Notes: generated by a model from the letters alone, not told the origin. Counted from the first letter of the stretch, positions 44,237 through 57,198 are shown. The stretch is DNA of 64,000 nt from Dinoroseobacter sp049800835 (GCF_049800835.1 NZ_JBNAFU010000011.1:1-64000), one strand, 5' to 3'. Made by a program: numbers and translations.

Positions 44237-44860
44237 ATGGGTGGAGTTGGTAGCGGTCGTCATTGGCACTGGAGCCCGAAGAATACGACCGAAGACTTCC
44301 GCAGCATCGATGTCAGGCGCTGGGCGCGAGAGGGTTTGCTACATTCTGGCCGTTCCTTCAATTGGCAGTGGTCTATCGATGGAGAACGCCAAGGACTCAT
44401 AAGCGTGACCGCCGAGCATGCGGCTGTGCGCCTGAAATACAAAAGCCGCGACTACGGGGAAGAGTGGCGTGACCACGACTACAGGGTGCGACTACTATCC
44501 GAGCCGTGCAATCTAGGGGGCTTTCGACAGTGGTTTGCTTGTCCGGCGCAAGGATGCGGTCGGCGTGTCGCCTTGCTGTATGGCGGGCACATCTTCGCGT
44601 GTCGCCATTGCTACCAGCTCGCTTACCCCTCGCAGCGCGAGAAGCCTTTCGAGCGCCAGAGACGGCAGGCTGATAGGGTCAGAGACCGGCTTGGCTGGTC
44701 AGAAGACCCCGATTTGCTTGAAGGCATAAAACCCAAGGGTATGCACTGGGCGACTTATAACCGTTTGGTATCAGAGCTGGATATTCTTGAACGGGAGTCC
44801 GATGCCGCCTTCGCCGCATACATCTTTGAGCGCCTAGGTGGCGGCAACTGGACTACCTGA
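44237..44860 (+). CDS. MGGVGSGR-type zinc-ribbon protein, unknown function
   Basis: A 207-aa protein that starts MGGVGSGRHWHWSPKNTTED, contains a split cysteine cluster (CPAQGCGRR ... FACRHCYQLAYPSQ, about residues 103-134) consistent with a zinc ribbon, and a basic helical stretch after it. ATG 44237 is chosen because this N-terminus recurs in proteins of this type as I recall them, whereas the in-frame extension to 44129 does not. Seen on phage-like islands. No function known. Confidence 0.72.
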   Translation: MGGVGSGRHWHWSPKNTTEDFRSIDVRRWAREGLLHSGRSFNWQWSIDGERQGLISVTAEHAAVRLKYKSRDYGEEWRDHDYRVRLLSEPCNLGGFRQWFACPAQGCGRRVALLYGGHIFACRHCYQLAYPSQREKPFERQRRQADRVRDRLGWSEDPDLLEGIKPKGMHWATYNRLVSELDILERESDAAFAAYIFERLGGGNWTT

Positions 44861-44914
44861 CTATCTTCGTAAGCAAGCATGTTCTGCAAAACGTGCGGGA
44901 TAGCCCACGTCTGC

Positions 44915-45127
44915 TCAATTAGTGTTTCGCGATGCTAAATCGCGGAGAAGCTGGTCAACTTCCACTTGATCTATACCCAACGTATCCGCTGCTGTTCTCA
45001 GCATCCATGCGCCAGAGGGAAGCTCAGCGATTATTCCACGCTCTCGCCAAATTTCACACGCCCAAGATACGCGGTCGGCTGGTAAGAAGTCCTCAAGCGA
45101 ACCTTTGCGGCCTCTTCTGTCCGGCAT
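44915..45127 (-). CDS. Possible 70-aa hypothetical protein
   Basis: Reads MPDRRGRKGSLEDFLPADRV to RDLASRNTN with GGGAAG 7 nt before ATG 45127. The composition is plausible for a helical protein, but there is no recognised family. The frame stays open upstream to 45265. It may be a fragment; kept at low confidence. Confidence 0.35.
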   Translation of the reverse strand: MPDRRGRKGSLEDFLPADRVSWACEIWRERGIIAELPSGAWMLRTAADTLGIDQVEVDQLLRDLASRNTN

Positions 45128-45496
45128 CCGACTTCCCAACTCCTGCACGCCACAATTTAGAACGTACAGTGAACACGGTGGTGCGGATAGGTGATACAAG
45201 ACCTTTACAGGCAACGAACCAAACAAGTGTTTTGTTGCGTATTTAATCAAGAACTTCGGCCACACTGATGGCGTAGATCTGGACTAGAATAGGCGAATAT
45301 ATGTCTGAGCTCGGCACGCCGGTTCTGACCTCTTCGAGACAGTCGCGCATTCCGCAACGTGTTAGCTTGCGCTCCAATCTCTGTCACTGCGCCATCGAGG
45401 TTGATTTCCGTCAATATTTGGATCTCCAGAAACACGATGGCTGGTATCAACGCTGGAAAGCCGTACCGTGATGGTTCAATTTTTCGGAGATTCGGT
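45128..45496. other. Element DNA with no supported gene
   Basis: 369 nt, AT-richer by eye than the flanks. A minus-strand frame (about 45247-45440; EIQILTEINLDGAVTEIGAQANTLRNARL) looks protein-like and may be a remnant of a gene, but has no credible start or continuation, since it runs into the antisense of the next gene. Confidence 0.4.
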
Positions 45497-46183
45497 ATGC
45501 TTTCAAGGTTTGGATTGGCTGCAACGGTCTGCGCATCGGTTCTTTTTTCTGCCGGAACTGCCAGTCCAAAAACGCTTCTTGTTGAAGTCAGTGATGTGCA
45601 GCTAGTCGGTGCACAGGTGCAGTATGATGGTTTCGATGAATACGAGGGTGAGATATTTTTCAGCAACGTCGTGCAGACGCAAAACACTGGCGGTACAGTT
45701 GATTTGCCGCAAGAAACGATTGATGAGCTGGCCGCCGGAAATCCGTTCTTTGCTCCGGAACAGACCGGTTTCGCGATTTTTGAAAGTGAGACCGGTTTAG
45801 CAGGTCCTTTGATGGTAAAAGAGTGTGGAGGGTTTCTCAAACTTTTCTGCGGTGACAGCTTTGGGATATTCGATGTCAATGCGGCTGCTACACAGATAAC
45901 GTTTAACGTGAACCACTTCATTTCCTCGTTCGCTGTTTGGGGTTCAGTTGGCGAAGGTGGTGGGTTTGTTTCCTATGGAAACGACTTCATCGTGGATGCC
46001 GAAGGTGGTGAGGCCGGAGGTATAGCAATCGGTAACTTCTACTATTTTACCCAAGGTGGCGGCTCAACGTCGATTTTATACAACGTAGGGGCAGGGTCGA
46101 TTAGTGCGATTCCATTGCCCGCCCCTGCGCTTCTGCTGCTATTCGCGCTTCTACCGTTTCGCTTGCTCAAACGCAGAGCATGA
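45497..46183 (+). CDS. Exported protein with VPLPA-CTERM-like sorting signal
   Basis: A 228-aa protein with an N-terminal signal peptide (SRFGLAATVCASVLFSAGTAS) and a C-terminal tripartite tail: IPLPAP motif, a hydrophobic helix (ALLLLFALLPF), and basic end (RLLKRRA). This is the PEP-CTERM/VPLPA-CTERM arrangement processed by exosortase/rhombosortase-type systems. ATG 45497 has CGGAG 8 nt upstream. The middle is acidic and beta-rich, with no identified domain. It is island cargo; no sortase gene is in the window. Confidence 0.78.
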   Translation: MLSRFGLAATVCASVLFSAGTASPKTLLVEVSDVQLVGAQVQYDGFDEYEGEIFFSNVVQTQNTGGTVDLPQETIDELAAGNPFFAPEQTGFAIFESETGLAGPLMVKECGGFLKLFCGDSFGIFDVNAAATQITFNVNHFISSFAVWGSVGEGGGFVSYGNDFIVDAEGGEAGGIAIGNFYYFTQGGGSTSILYNVGAGSISAIPLPAPALLLLFALLPFRLLKRRA

Positions 46184-46403
46184 CTCAACGTGAGTGCTCG
46201 GCCCGTTTGCGTCGTTGACCAAGGTGGACTTCCACTTTTGGCGTTGAGCGAACCAGTCCTTCGGCGCGATGAGGTTAGTATTATAGCGGCCATAGCAGCG
46301 CGCTGGCTTGGCGCTTCCAACCCAATAAGGGGGGCTGCCGGGGGGATGAGATTTGAGCGCCCACGGCCAAGTCACTGTAAATAAACAAAATTGACCGAAT
46401 ATT
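46184..46403. other. Island right end, no gene seen
   Basis: 220 nt between the exported protein gene and the tRNA 3' end. No reading frame here has a start signal and sensible composition, and no repeat other than the attachment site was found. Confidence 0.5.
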
Positions 46404-46419
46404 TGGTGCCCAGGAGAGG
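46404..46419 (+). repeat. attR: right 16-bp copy, inside tRNA-Leu 3' end
   Basis: TGGTGCCCAGGAGAGG, identical to the copy at 40289-40304. It comprises the CCA end, discriminator, acceptor 3' strand and the last T-arm bases of the tRNA. Confidence 0.85.
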
Positions 46420-46490
46420 ACTCGAACCTCCACGTCCATACGGACACTAGCACCTGAAGCTAGCGCGTCTACCAATTCCGCCACCTGGGC
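46404..46490 (-). tRNA. tRNA-Leu(CAG)
   Basis: 87 nt with encoded CCA. Acceptor GCCCAGG/CCTGGGC, D-arm with GGTAGAC, anticodon stem CTAGC/GCTAG around loop TTCAGGT (anticodon CAG), a long variable arm as in class II leucine tRNAs, and T-arm GGAGG-TTCGAGT-CCTCT. The 3' end is the island's right attachment site and remains intact. Confidence 0.95.
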
Positions 46491-46508
46491 CGGTGTCGTG
46501 AGCGCGGG

Positions 46509-46536
46509 AGTTACAGCGGCTTGGCAAAGGTGTCAA
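46509..46536 (-). promoter_or_regulatory. Promoter of tRNA-Leu
   Basis: On the minus strand TTGACA (46536-46531) and GTAACT (46514-46509) with a 16-nt spacer, so that transcription starts about 10 nt before the tRNA 5' end at 46490. It lies in the divergent gap to the NDUFA9-like gene. Confidence 0.6.
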
Positions 46537-46674
46537 CGGCCCCGGGTGGTACGGGTGCGAAAAATCTGTATGCAGCGTGGCGCCGCGATGCTGCACCCGC
46601 GACGTGATGCGCCTTGTGAGGTTGGCGGGGCAGGGATATGACCGGTGCAACGACCTATTATGCGGAGCGTCAGC

Positions 46675-47658
46675 ATGTCCAAGCTTGTCACGATTTTCGG
46701 CGGATCGGGCTTTGTGGGGCGGTACATCGCCCGGCGCATGGCGCAGCAGGGCTGGCGTGTGCGCGTTGCAGTGCGTCGCCCCAACGAAGCAATCTTCGTG
46801 CGGCCGTACGGTGTCGTCGGCCAGGTTGAACCTGTCCTTTGCAACGTACGCGATGATGCGTCTGTGGCCGCGGTGCTCGAAGGGGCTGACGCCGCGATCA
46901 ACTGCGTTGGCATTCTGTCCGCAACGGGCAAAAACACGTTCGGTCTGGTTCAGCATCACGGTGCGGAACGTGTGGCCCGGTTGGCAGCGGCGGCTGGCGT
47001 CGCGCGGTTCGTGCAAATCTCTGCAATCGGGGCAGACGCCGACTCCAAAAGCACCTATGCCAGTTCCAAGGGCCTTGGCGAGCAGGCTGTATTGAAGCAC
47101 CAGCCCGATGCCATCATCCTGCGGCCGTCGATCATCTTTGGACCAGAGGACCAGTTTTTCAATCGGTTTGCAGGCATGACCAAACTTGGACCCGTCCTGC
47201 CCGTTGTGGGCGCGGGGACGAAGTTTCAGCCTGTTTATGTGGACGATGTGGCCAAAGCCGCTGTTCTGGGCGCGACCGGAGCGGCGGCACCGGGCATCTA
47301 CGAGTTGGGCGGGCCGGATGTGGATACATTCCGCGAGTTGATGGTGCAGATGCTTAAGGTCATCAACCGGCGCAGGCTCGTTTTGAATATTCCGTTCTTT
47401 GCGGCAAAGATCATGGGGGCAGGGCTTGATCTTGTGCAAAAGCTGAGCCTCGGGTTGATCCACAACTCCATGCTGACCCTCGATCAGGTACGTAATCTGG
47501 CCAAGGACAACGTGGTGGCTGCGGATGCCAAGGGTTTTGCGGAGCTGGGAATTCAGCCGGTCTCGCTCGAAGCCGTTCTGCCAGATTACCTGTGGCGGTT
47601 CCGTCCGGACGGCCAGTACGATGAACTGAAGGCGTCGGCCCGCAACCTGAAGGCATGA
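46675..47658 (+). CDS. NDUFA9-family atypical SDR protein (complex I associated)
   Basis: A 327-aa protein with a Rossmann nucleotide-binding motif GGSGFVG (9-15) and the extended/atypical short-chain dehydrogenase pattern of the NDUFA9 family (ADAAINCVGIL; VARFVQISAIGADADSKSTYASSKGLGE; AIILRPSIIFGPEDQFFNR). The catalytic YxxxK pair is present as YASSK. ATG 46675 has CGGAG 8 nt upstream. In alphaproteobacteria such proteins are linked to respiratory complex I or to sugar-nucleotide epimerase-like activity; the exact role here is inferred. Confidence 0.88.
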   Translation: MSKLVTIFGGSGFVGRYIARRMAQQGWRVRVAVRRPNEAIFVRPYGVVGQVEPVLCNVRDDASVAAVLEGADAAINCVGILSATGKNTFGLVQHHGAERVARLAAAAGVARFVQISAIGADADSKSTYASSKGLGEQAVLKHQPDAIILRPSIIFGPEDQFFNRFAGMTKLGPVLPVVGAGTKFQPVYVDDVAKAAVLGATGAAAPGIYELGGPDVDTFRELMVQMLKVINRRRLVLNIPFFAAKIMGAGLDLVQKLSLGLIHNSMLTLDQVRNLAKDNVVAADAKGFAELGIQPVSLEAVLPDYLWRFRPDGQYDELKASARNLKA

Positions 47659-47661
47659 ACG

Positions 47662-48468
47662 TCAGGTCGTGTAGGCCATCACCAACAGAACCAACCCGAG
47701 CGCGACCCGATAGATGACATAGGGCGTGAAGCTGACGCTGCGCAGCAGTCGCATCATGAAGTGCAATGCGGCCAGTGCGCAGACAAACGCCATGACCGCA
47801 GCAATTGCGCCATCTCGGGCCGCGTCAGCGTTCGCTTCCGCCACGACACCGACGCCCAACAGCAAGCCCGACGCGATAATGGTGGGGATCGACATCAGCA
47901 TCGCCAAACGCGCTGCATCCTCCCGACCATATCCCAACAGCCGTCCACCAGTGATTGTGATGCCGGATCGAGATGTGCCCGGGATCAGCGCCAGTGCCTG
48001 CCACAGCCCCATGATGACCGCGTCTTTCAGGGTCCAACCCTCGGCCTTGCGGTGTGTCGCGCCGCGTTGATCCGCCCAGTACAGCAGGACGCCGAACCCG
48101 AGCATGGTCCAGCCGATCACCGCCATGTTGCGCGTGGCACTGTCCAGACCGGTGACATGCAGGATCAGGCCCAACCCCATCACCGGCACAGTGGCGACCA
48201 GAAGGCAGAGCGCTAGAAAAGCACCTTGCGTATCGATCTTGCCGCGTACCAACCGGCCCAGACCGCCGATAGCCTTGGCAACATCGGACCGGAAGTAGAG
48301 GATCACCGCCAGCAATGATCCGACATGGACAGCGACGTCGATCACCTGCCCCTGATCCTCCATGCCGCTAAGTTCAGGCAGTAGGATCAGATGACCGGAC
48401 GAAGAAACTGGCAGAAACTCTGTCAGGCCCTGGATGGCCGCAACGAGAAACAGGTGAAAAAGGGTCAT
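47662..48468 (-). CDS. uppP: Undecaprenyl-diphosphatase UppP (BacA)
   Basis: A 268-aa inner-membrane enzyme recycling undecaprenyl pyrophosphate for peptidoglycan and glycan assembly. Signature QGLTEFLPVSSSGHL (13-27) and PGTSRSGIT are present, with about seven to eight transmembrane helices. It converges with the NDUFA9-like gene with a 3-nt gap. Confidence 0.96.
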   Translation of the reverse strand: MTLFHLFLVAAIQGLTEFLPVSSSGHLILLPELSGMEDQGQVIDVAVHVGSLLAVILYFRSDVAKAIGGLGRLVRGKIDTQGAFLALCLLVATVPVMGLGLILHVTGLDSATRNMAVIGWTMLGFGVLLYWADQRGATHRKAEGWTLKDAVIMGLWQALALIPGTSRSGITITGGRLLGYGREDAARLAMLMSIPTIIASGLLLGVGVVAEANADAARDGAIAAVMAFVCALAALHFMMRLLRSVSFTPYVIYRVALGLVLLVMAYTT

Positions 48469-48559
48469 CAGCAGTTGGTCTCACGATTCGCGGCTGACCC
48501 TAGAGAGCACGCACAAGAAGGGAAAGCTCTGCCGTGCCGTTCGACATAGGGATCATGTG

Positions 48560-48628
48560 CTGACCTAAAATTCAGATCGCCACATGCATATCATCGGGCC
48601 TTGACCCATTTTTTGTTTATTAGGTCAG
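48560..48628. promoter_or_regulatory. Inverted repeat pair upstream of gltD
   Basis: CTGACCTAA (48560-48568) and its exact complement TTAGGTCAG (48620-48628), centres 60 bp apart, within the 224-nt gap between uppP and gltD and 64 nt before the gltD start. Candidate regulator half-sites (for example LysR- or Lrp-type). No clear promoter hexamers could be assigned around them. Confidence 0.45.
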
Positions 48629-48692
48629 TATAAGTGACTTTTATTTCTCGTTTTGGCGATTTATAGCGGGCAGACGCAACTTGGAGGCACTC

Positions 48693-50132
48693 ATGGCCAA
48701 GCAGCCGATGCTCAAATTCGTGACCGTAGATCAGGCAACGCCCGAAAAGCGTCCGCCAGACCTGCGTAAACAGGATTTTCAAGAGATCTACGCTGAGTAC
48801 GCCACAGAGAAAGCCGCCGAACAGGCTGGGCGGTGCAGTCAGTGCGGTGTGCCGTATTGCCAAAGCCATTGCCCGTTGCACAACAATATCCCCGATTGGC
48901 TGAAATTGACCGCCGAAGGGCGTTTGCAGGAAGCCTACGAGATCAGCCAGGCGACCAACACCTTTCCCGAGATTTGCGGGCGCATCTGCCCACAGGACCG
49001 CCTGTGCGAAGGCAATTGCGTAATCGAGCAGTCTGGCCACGGCACGGTCACGATCGGTTCGGTCGAAAAGTATATCACCGACACTGCGTGGGAACAGGGC
49101 TGGGTCAAGCCCATCGTGCCCGCGCAGGAACGGACGGAAAGTGTTGGAATCATCGGGGCGGGACCCGGTGGCCTGGCTGCGGCAGACGTATTGCGCCGTC
49201 AGGGCGTGCAGGTCACCGTGTATGACCGCTATGATCGCGCGGGCGGGCTGCTGACCTATGGCATCCCCGGCTTCAAGCTGGAAAAAGACGTCGTCATGCG
49301 TCGTAACGAACAGCTCGAAAATGGCGGCGTGGAATTCGTGCTGAACTGCGATGTCGGCACGGACATCTCGTTCCAGAAGATCCGCGAGAAGCACGACGCG
49401 GTTCTGATTGCAACGGGCGTCTACAAGTCGCGTGATCTGGGCGGGCCGGGTGCAGGTGCTGAGGGCATCGTGCGCGCCATCGACTTCCTGACAGCCTCCA
49501 ACCGCAAGAGCTTTGGCGATGCGGTGCCGGAGTTCGACAGCGGTGATCTGAACGCCGAAGGCAAGCGTGTGGTTGTCATCGGTGGCGGCGACACGGCGAT
49601 GGACTGCGTCCGAACGGCGATCCGTCAGGGTGCGACCTCAGTCAAATGTCTGTACCGTCGCGACAAGGCGAACATGCCCGGTTCCCAGCGCGAGGTTGCC
49701 AACGCAGAGGAAGAGGGTGTCGAGTTTGTCTGGCTGACCGCGCCCAGAGGCTTCACGGGCGGCGACAAGGTCGAAGGCGTCATGGTTCAGCGGATGCGCC
49801 TTGGTGCGCCTGATGCGACGGGGCGCCAGAGCCCTGAGGTGATCGAGGGCGCAGACTATGTCGAAGACGCGGATCTCGTGATCAAGGCGCTTGGCTTCGA
49901 GCCTGAAGCCTTGCCGAGCCTCTGGGGTGAAGAAGCCCTTGAAGTGACTCGTTGGGGCACCGTGAAGTCCGATTTCCGAACCCATGAGACCGCGCTTCCG
50001 AATGTCTATGCCGTCGGGGACATCGTGCGTGGCGCATCGCTTGTCGTTTGGGCCATTCGCGATGGGCGCGAGGCGGCGGAAGCCATGCTTGAGCACTTCA
50101 ACTCTAAGACCGGCGCGGTCGCGGCTGAATAA
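48693..50132 (+). CDS. gltD: Glutamate synthase small subunit
   Basis: A 479-aa FAD/NADPH-binding, iron-sulfur subunit of glutamate synthase. N-terminal cysteine cluster (CSQCGVPYCQSHCP; CGRICPQDRLCEGNC) for iron-sulfur centres, FAD Rossmann motif GAGPGGLAAAD (about 153-163), and NADPH motif VIGGGDTAMDC (about 291-301). ATG 48693 has GGAGG 5 nt upstream. It lies 114 nt before gltB, with a hairpin in between. Confidence 0.96.
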   Translation: MAKQPMLKFVTVDQATPEKRPPDLRKQDFQEIYAEYATEKAAEQAGRCSQCGVPYCQSHCPLHNNIPDWLKLTAEGRLQEAYEISQATNTFPEICGRICPQDRLCEGNCVIEQSGHGTVTIGSVEKYITDTAWEQGWVKPIVPAQERTESVGIIGAGPGGLAAADVLRRQGVQVTVYDRYDRAGGLLTYGIPGFKLEKDVVMRRNEQLENGGVEFVLNCDVGTDISFQKIREKHDAVLIATGVYKSRDLGGPGAGAEGIVRAIDFLTASNRKSFGDAVPEFDSGDLNAEGKRVVVIGGGDTAMDCVRTAIRQGATSVKCLYRRDKANMPGSQREVANAEEEGVEFVWLTAPRGFTGGDKVEGVMVQRMRLGAPDATGRQSPEVIEGADYVEDADLVIKALGFEPEALPSLWGEEALEVTRWGTVKSDFRTHETALPNVYAVGDIVRGASLVVWAIRDGREAAEAMLEHFNSKTGAVAAE

Positions 50133-50157
50133 CGCGCAGCGCGCTCTCAAGAAATTC

Positions 50158-50178
50158 AGCCCGGCACGTTGGCGGGCT
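50158..50178 (+). other. Hairpin between gltD and gltB
   Basis: AGCCCG (50158-50163) and CGGGCT (50173-50178) with a 9-nt loop and a short T-pair after it. It could reduce read-through or adjust gltB relative to gltD. Confidence 0.4.
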
Positions 50179-50246
50179 TTCGAAGACAACCGGAGCGTTG
50201 TGTGGCCTGAAACGGCCCGCTACCTCCCCCGCAAGGAGCCTGAGAC

Positions 50247-54785
<4,539 letters not shown>

Positions 54786-54806
54786 ACCTGAACAGAGCTT
54801 TGAACG

Positions 54807-54831
54807 AAAGCCGTCCTCCGGGGCGGCTTTT
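54807..54831 (+). terminator. Intrinsic terminator after gltB
   Basis: GCCGTCC (54810-54816) and GGGCGGC (54821-54827) with a 4-nt loop, a T-G wobble, and TTTT behind; flanked by AAA on the left arm. Confidence 0.75.
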
Positions 54832-54862
54832 GCCTCTGCGGCTGCTGGGCTATGCAGGTGAC

Positions 54863-55666
54863 ATGGACAAGATCAGCGTGGCATTGGGCGGCGGCGGGGC
54901 CGCAGGGTACGGGCATATCGTTGTGTTGGAGGCTCTCGACGAGTTGGGCATCAAACCCGTTGCTCTTGCCGGAACCTCCATGGGAGCGCTGATCGCGGTC
55001 GCGTATGGCGCGGGCATCTCTGCGAAAGATCTGCGCGCGCACTTGCTCGACATGGTCGAAAGCCCGATGAAACCGGCCCGCAGGCTCTGGAACGGCTACC
55101 TCAGCACAGGTTTGAACGTGCTGCGCCCGGTAAACGCGCTGGCGGCCGTCGAAACAGTACTACCGGATGAAGTGCCCGAAGATCTTTCCAACCTGGCCAT
55201 CCCGACAACGGTTGTCGCAACCGATTATTTCGACCGGTGCGAAGTCTCGTTCACTTCCGGCGCAACACGGCCCCGCGTGGCCGCGTCCCTGTCGATCCCG
55301 GGGTTGTTCGACCCGGCCGAGATAGACGGGCGCTACTATGTCGATGGCGGCGTGACCAACAATCTGCCTTTCGAAGTTCTGCCGGAAGGCACCATTCGTC
55401 TGGCCGTTGATGTGGCCAGCGAACCCCCGGAAGAAGTGGTCGACCCGCCGGGATCGCTGGCAGTTACGATGGGATCGATGCGGATCATGATGCGGGCTCT
55501 TCTTGAGGCGCGGCTCGAGAACACGCCGCCCGAGATTCTGATCGAGCCTGAGCCGTGTAAGTTTGGTGCACTGGATTTTCTGAGCGCTGCGGAAATCCTC
55601 GAAGCCGCCGAGCCCGCGCGTGAAGCTACGAAACGTGCGGTGGAGAACGCATTAAAGGCTGATTGA
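54863..55666 (+). CDS. Patatin-like phospholipase
   Basis: A 267-aa lipase-like protein. Oxyanion glycine loop GGGGAAGYGH (9-18), nucleophile S39 in GTSMG, and catalytic DG dyad in YYVDGGVTNN (near residue 158). ATG 54863 gives the family start (MDKISVALGGGG); the frame upstream into gltB is rejected. No signal peptide. Substrate unknown; possibly phospholipid or lysophospholipid turnover. It lies behind the gltB terminator. Confidence 0.88.
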   Translation: MDKISVALGGGGAAGYGHIVVLEALDELGIKPVALAGTSMGALIAVAYGAGISAKDLRAHLLDMVESPMKPARRLWNGYLSTGLNVLRPVNALAAVETVLPDEVPEDLSNLAIPTTVVATDYFDRCEVSFTSGATRPRVAASLSIPGLFDPAEIDGRYYVDGGVTNNLPFEVLPEGTIRLAVDVASEPPEEVVDPPGSLAVTMGSMRIMMRALLEARLENTPPEILIEPEPCKFGALDFLSAAEILEAAEPAREATKRAVENALKAD

Positions 55667-55748
55667 GTCCTTGGAAATCTGGCACTTCGGGCAGAATAGG
55701 CGCTATAAGGCCTCAAAGGCGCGTTTGACGTTCTGAAGGCTCGAGCAG

Positions 55749-56474
55749 GTGGCCACGAAAAAGAAAAAACCCTCTAAACCCCGTAGTAAAGCGGGGCCAA
55801 AGACATGGTGGCAGTCGCTGCGGCGCTGGGTGGTGCGCGCCGCGCTGGCGGTCGTGGCTGTGTTCACGGTTTGGGTGCTTGTGTATTCTGTCGTGCCGGT
55901 TTACGCCACGCCCTACATGCTGGCCGAAAGGTGGCGTCACGGAGAACTGGACAATCGCTGGACGCCGATTGACGACATCGCGCCGGTCATGGCGCGATCG
56001 GCCGTGGCGGCCGAGGACGCGAATTTCTGCCGTCATTGGGGGTTTGACATGTCGGCCATTCGCGATGCCATCGCCGAAGGCGGGCAACGCGGCGCGTCCA
56101 CCATCTCGCAGCAGGTCACCAAGAATGCTTTCCTGTGGCAGGGGCGGTCCTGGCCACGCAAAGCCATGGAAGCCGCCCTGACCCCGGCTGTGGAATTGGT
56201 CTGGTCCAAGCAGCGGATCATCGAGGTCTATTTGAACATTGCGGAGTTCGACACGGGTGTTTTCGGTGTCGCGGCGGCCGCCGAGCATTACTACGGTGTT
56301 TCGGCATCGGACCTGACCGCATCCCAGGCGGCGCGCCTCGCGGTCGTTCTTCCCAATCCGAAACAGCGATCACCGAAGTCGCTCAGCCCTACGTTGATGC
56401 GCCGCGCGGCACAGGTCGAGGACGGAGCAGAGACGATCCGCCGAGACGGTCGTGCGGCGTGTTTCGAGGATTGA
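55749..56474 (+). CDS. mtgA: Monofunctional biosynthetic peptidoglycan transglycosylase
   Basis: A 241-aa GT51 enzyme that polymerises lipid II in the periplasm. A basic N-terminus (KKKKPSKPRSK) and one transmembrane helix (about 30-50) precede the catalytic domain with the glutamate in AAEDANFCRHWGFD, then GASTISQQVTKNAF and LIEVYLN-like IIEVYLNIAEFD. The start GTG 55749 is 82 nt after the patatin stop. Length is normal. Confidence 0.94.
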   Translation: MATKKKKPSKPRSKAGPKTWWQSLRRWVVRAALAVVAVFTVWVLVYSVVPVYATPYMLAERWRHGELDNRWTPIDDIAPVMARSAVAAEDANFCRHWGFDMSAIRDAIAEGGQRGASTISQQVTKNAFLWQGRSWPRKAMEAALTPAVELVWSKQRIIEVYLNIAEFDTGVFGVAAAAEHYYGVSASDLTASQAARLAVVLPNPKQRSPKSLSPTLMRRAAQVEDGAETIRRDGRAACFED

Positions 56475-56532
56475 ACCACCCCCCCGCACCGTGCACATTA
56501 CCCCGCAAGGCGCAGCACAGAGGCTTTCCCAA

Positions 56533-57198
56533 ATGAACCGGCTCTACCACGTCCCCCTCTCGCCCTTTTGCCGCAAGGTGCGCCTTGTCATGGCGGAAAA
56601 GAAGATCGAGGTGGACCTGGTCGAGGAAAAGTACTGGGAACCCTCTGGCGATTTTCTCCGCCGCAATCCCGCGGGAAAGGTTCCCGTGCTGAAGATGGGG
56701 GCGAAGTACCTGTCCGAAAGCTCCGCGATCTGCGAGTATCTGGAAGAGGTGTTTCCCAATCCGCCGCTGATGCCGGACAATGCGCAGGACCGCTACGAGG
56801 TCCGGCGCCTGGTCGCGTGGTTTGATGACAAGTTTTTCAACGAGGTCACGCGGAACCTGCTGTATGAACGTGTCAACAAGAAGATCATGGGATCAGGCTA
56901 TCCCGAGAGCCGCGCGATCAAGACAGGTGCGACCAAGATCAAGTACCATATCGACTACATGGGCTGGCTGTTGGATCAGCGGCGCTGGCTGGCCGGCGAC
57001 AAGATGAGCCTTGCCGACTTCGCCGCGGCAGCGCACTTCTCATGCCTCGATTACATACGGGATGTGGATTGGAACCGGAATCCGGGCGTGAAGGACTGGT
57101 ACGCCAAGATCAAGTCGCGCCCCGCGTTCAGGTCGATTCTGGCCGACCAGATTCCGGGGTTTGTGCAGCCACCACATTACGCGGATCTCGATTTTTGA
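56533..57198 (+). CDS. Glutathione S-transferase family protein
   Basis: A 221-aa cytosolic protein with an N-terminal thioredoxin fold (MNRLYHVPLSPFCRKVRLVMAEKK; NPAGKVPVL; SESSAICEYLEE) and a C-terminal helical domain (about 85-215; WLAGDKMSLADFAAAAHFSC). Serine S10-P-F in SPFCRK is the usual catalytic region in bacterial GSTs. Start ATG 56533; the next gene overlaps its stop. Confidence 0.9.
   Translation: MNRLYHVPLSPFCRKVRLVMAEKKIEVDLVEEKYWEPSGDFLRRNPAGKVPVLKMGAKYLSESSAICEYLEEVFPNPPLMPDNAQDRYEVRRLVAWFDDKFFNEVTRNLLYERVNKKIMGSGYPESRAIKTGATKIKYHIDYMGWLLDQRRWLAGDKMSLADFAAAAHFSCLDYIRDVDWNRNPGVKDWYAKIKSRPAFRSILADQIPGFVQPPHYADLDF

Larger units (their letters stand above)
40289..46419. mobile_element. 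Genomic island integrated at tRNA-Leu(CAG)
   Basis: Exact 16-bp direct repeats (40289-40304 and 46404-46419) bound a stretch holding a tyrosine integrase 143 nt inside the left repeat, an AlpA-like regulator, short coupled genes, a Fic module and cargo genes. Flanking genes (rnd to the left, tRNA-Leu and the NDUFA9-like gene to the right) are core-type. The stretches 41640-41830, 43080-44240 and 44860-46400 look more AT-rich by eye than the flanks. The right repeat is the 3' part of an intact tRNA gene; the left one is the displaced end. The length, near 6.1 kb, is small and there are no structural phage or conjugation genes, so it is a satellite-like integrative element. Confidence 0.85.

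Noticed and set aside
45247..45921. 224-codon minus-strand frame opposite the exported protein
   Set aside because: Most of it is antisense to a gene with signal peptide and sorting tail; only the last part looks protein-like, with no start.
48601..48634. TTGACC ... TATAAG as a gltD promoter
   Set aside because: The spacer is 22 nt, too long for a sigma-70 promoter; no better-spaced pair was found.
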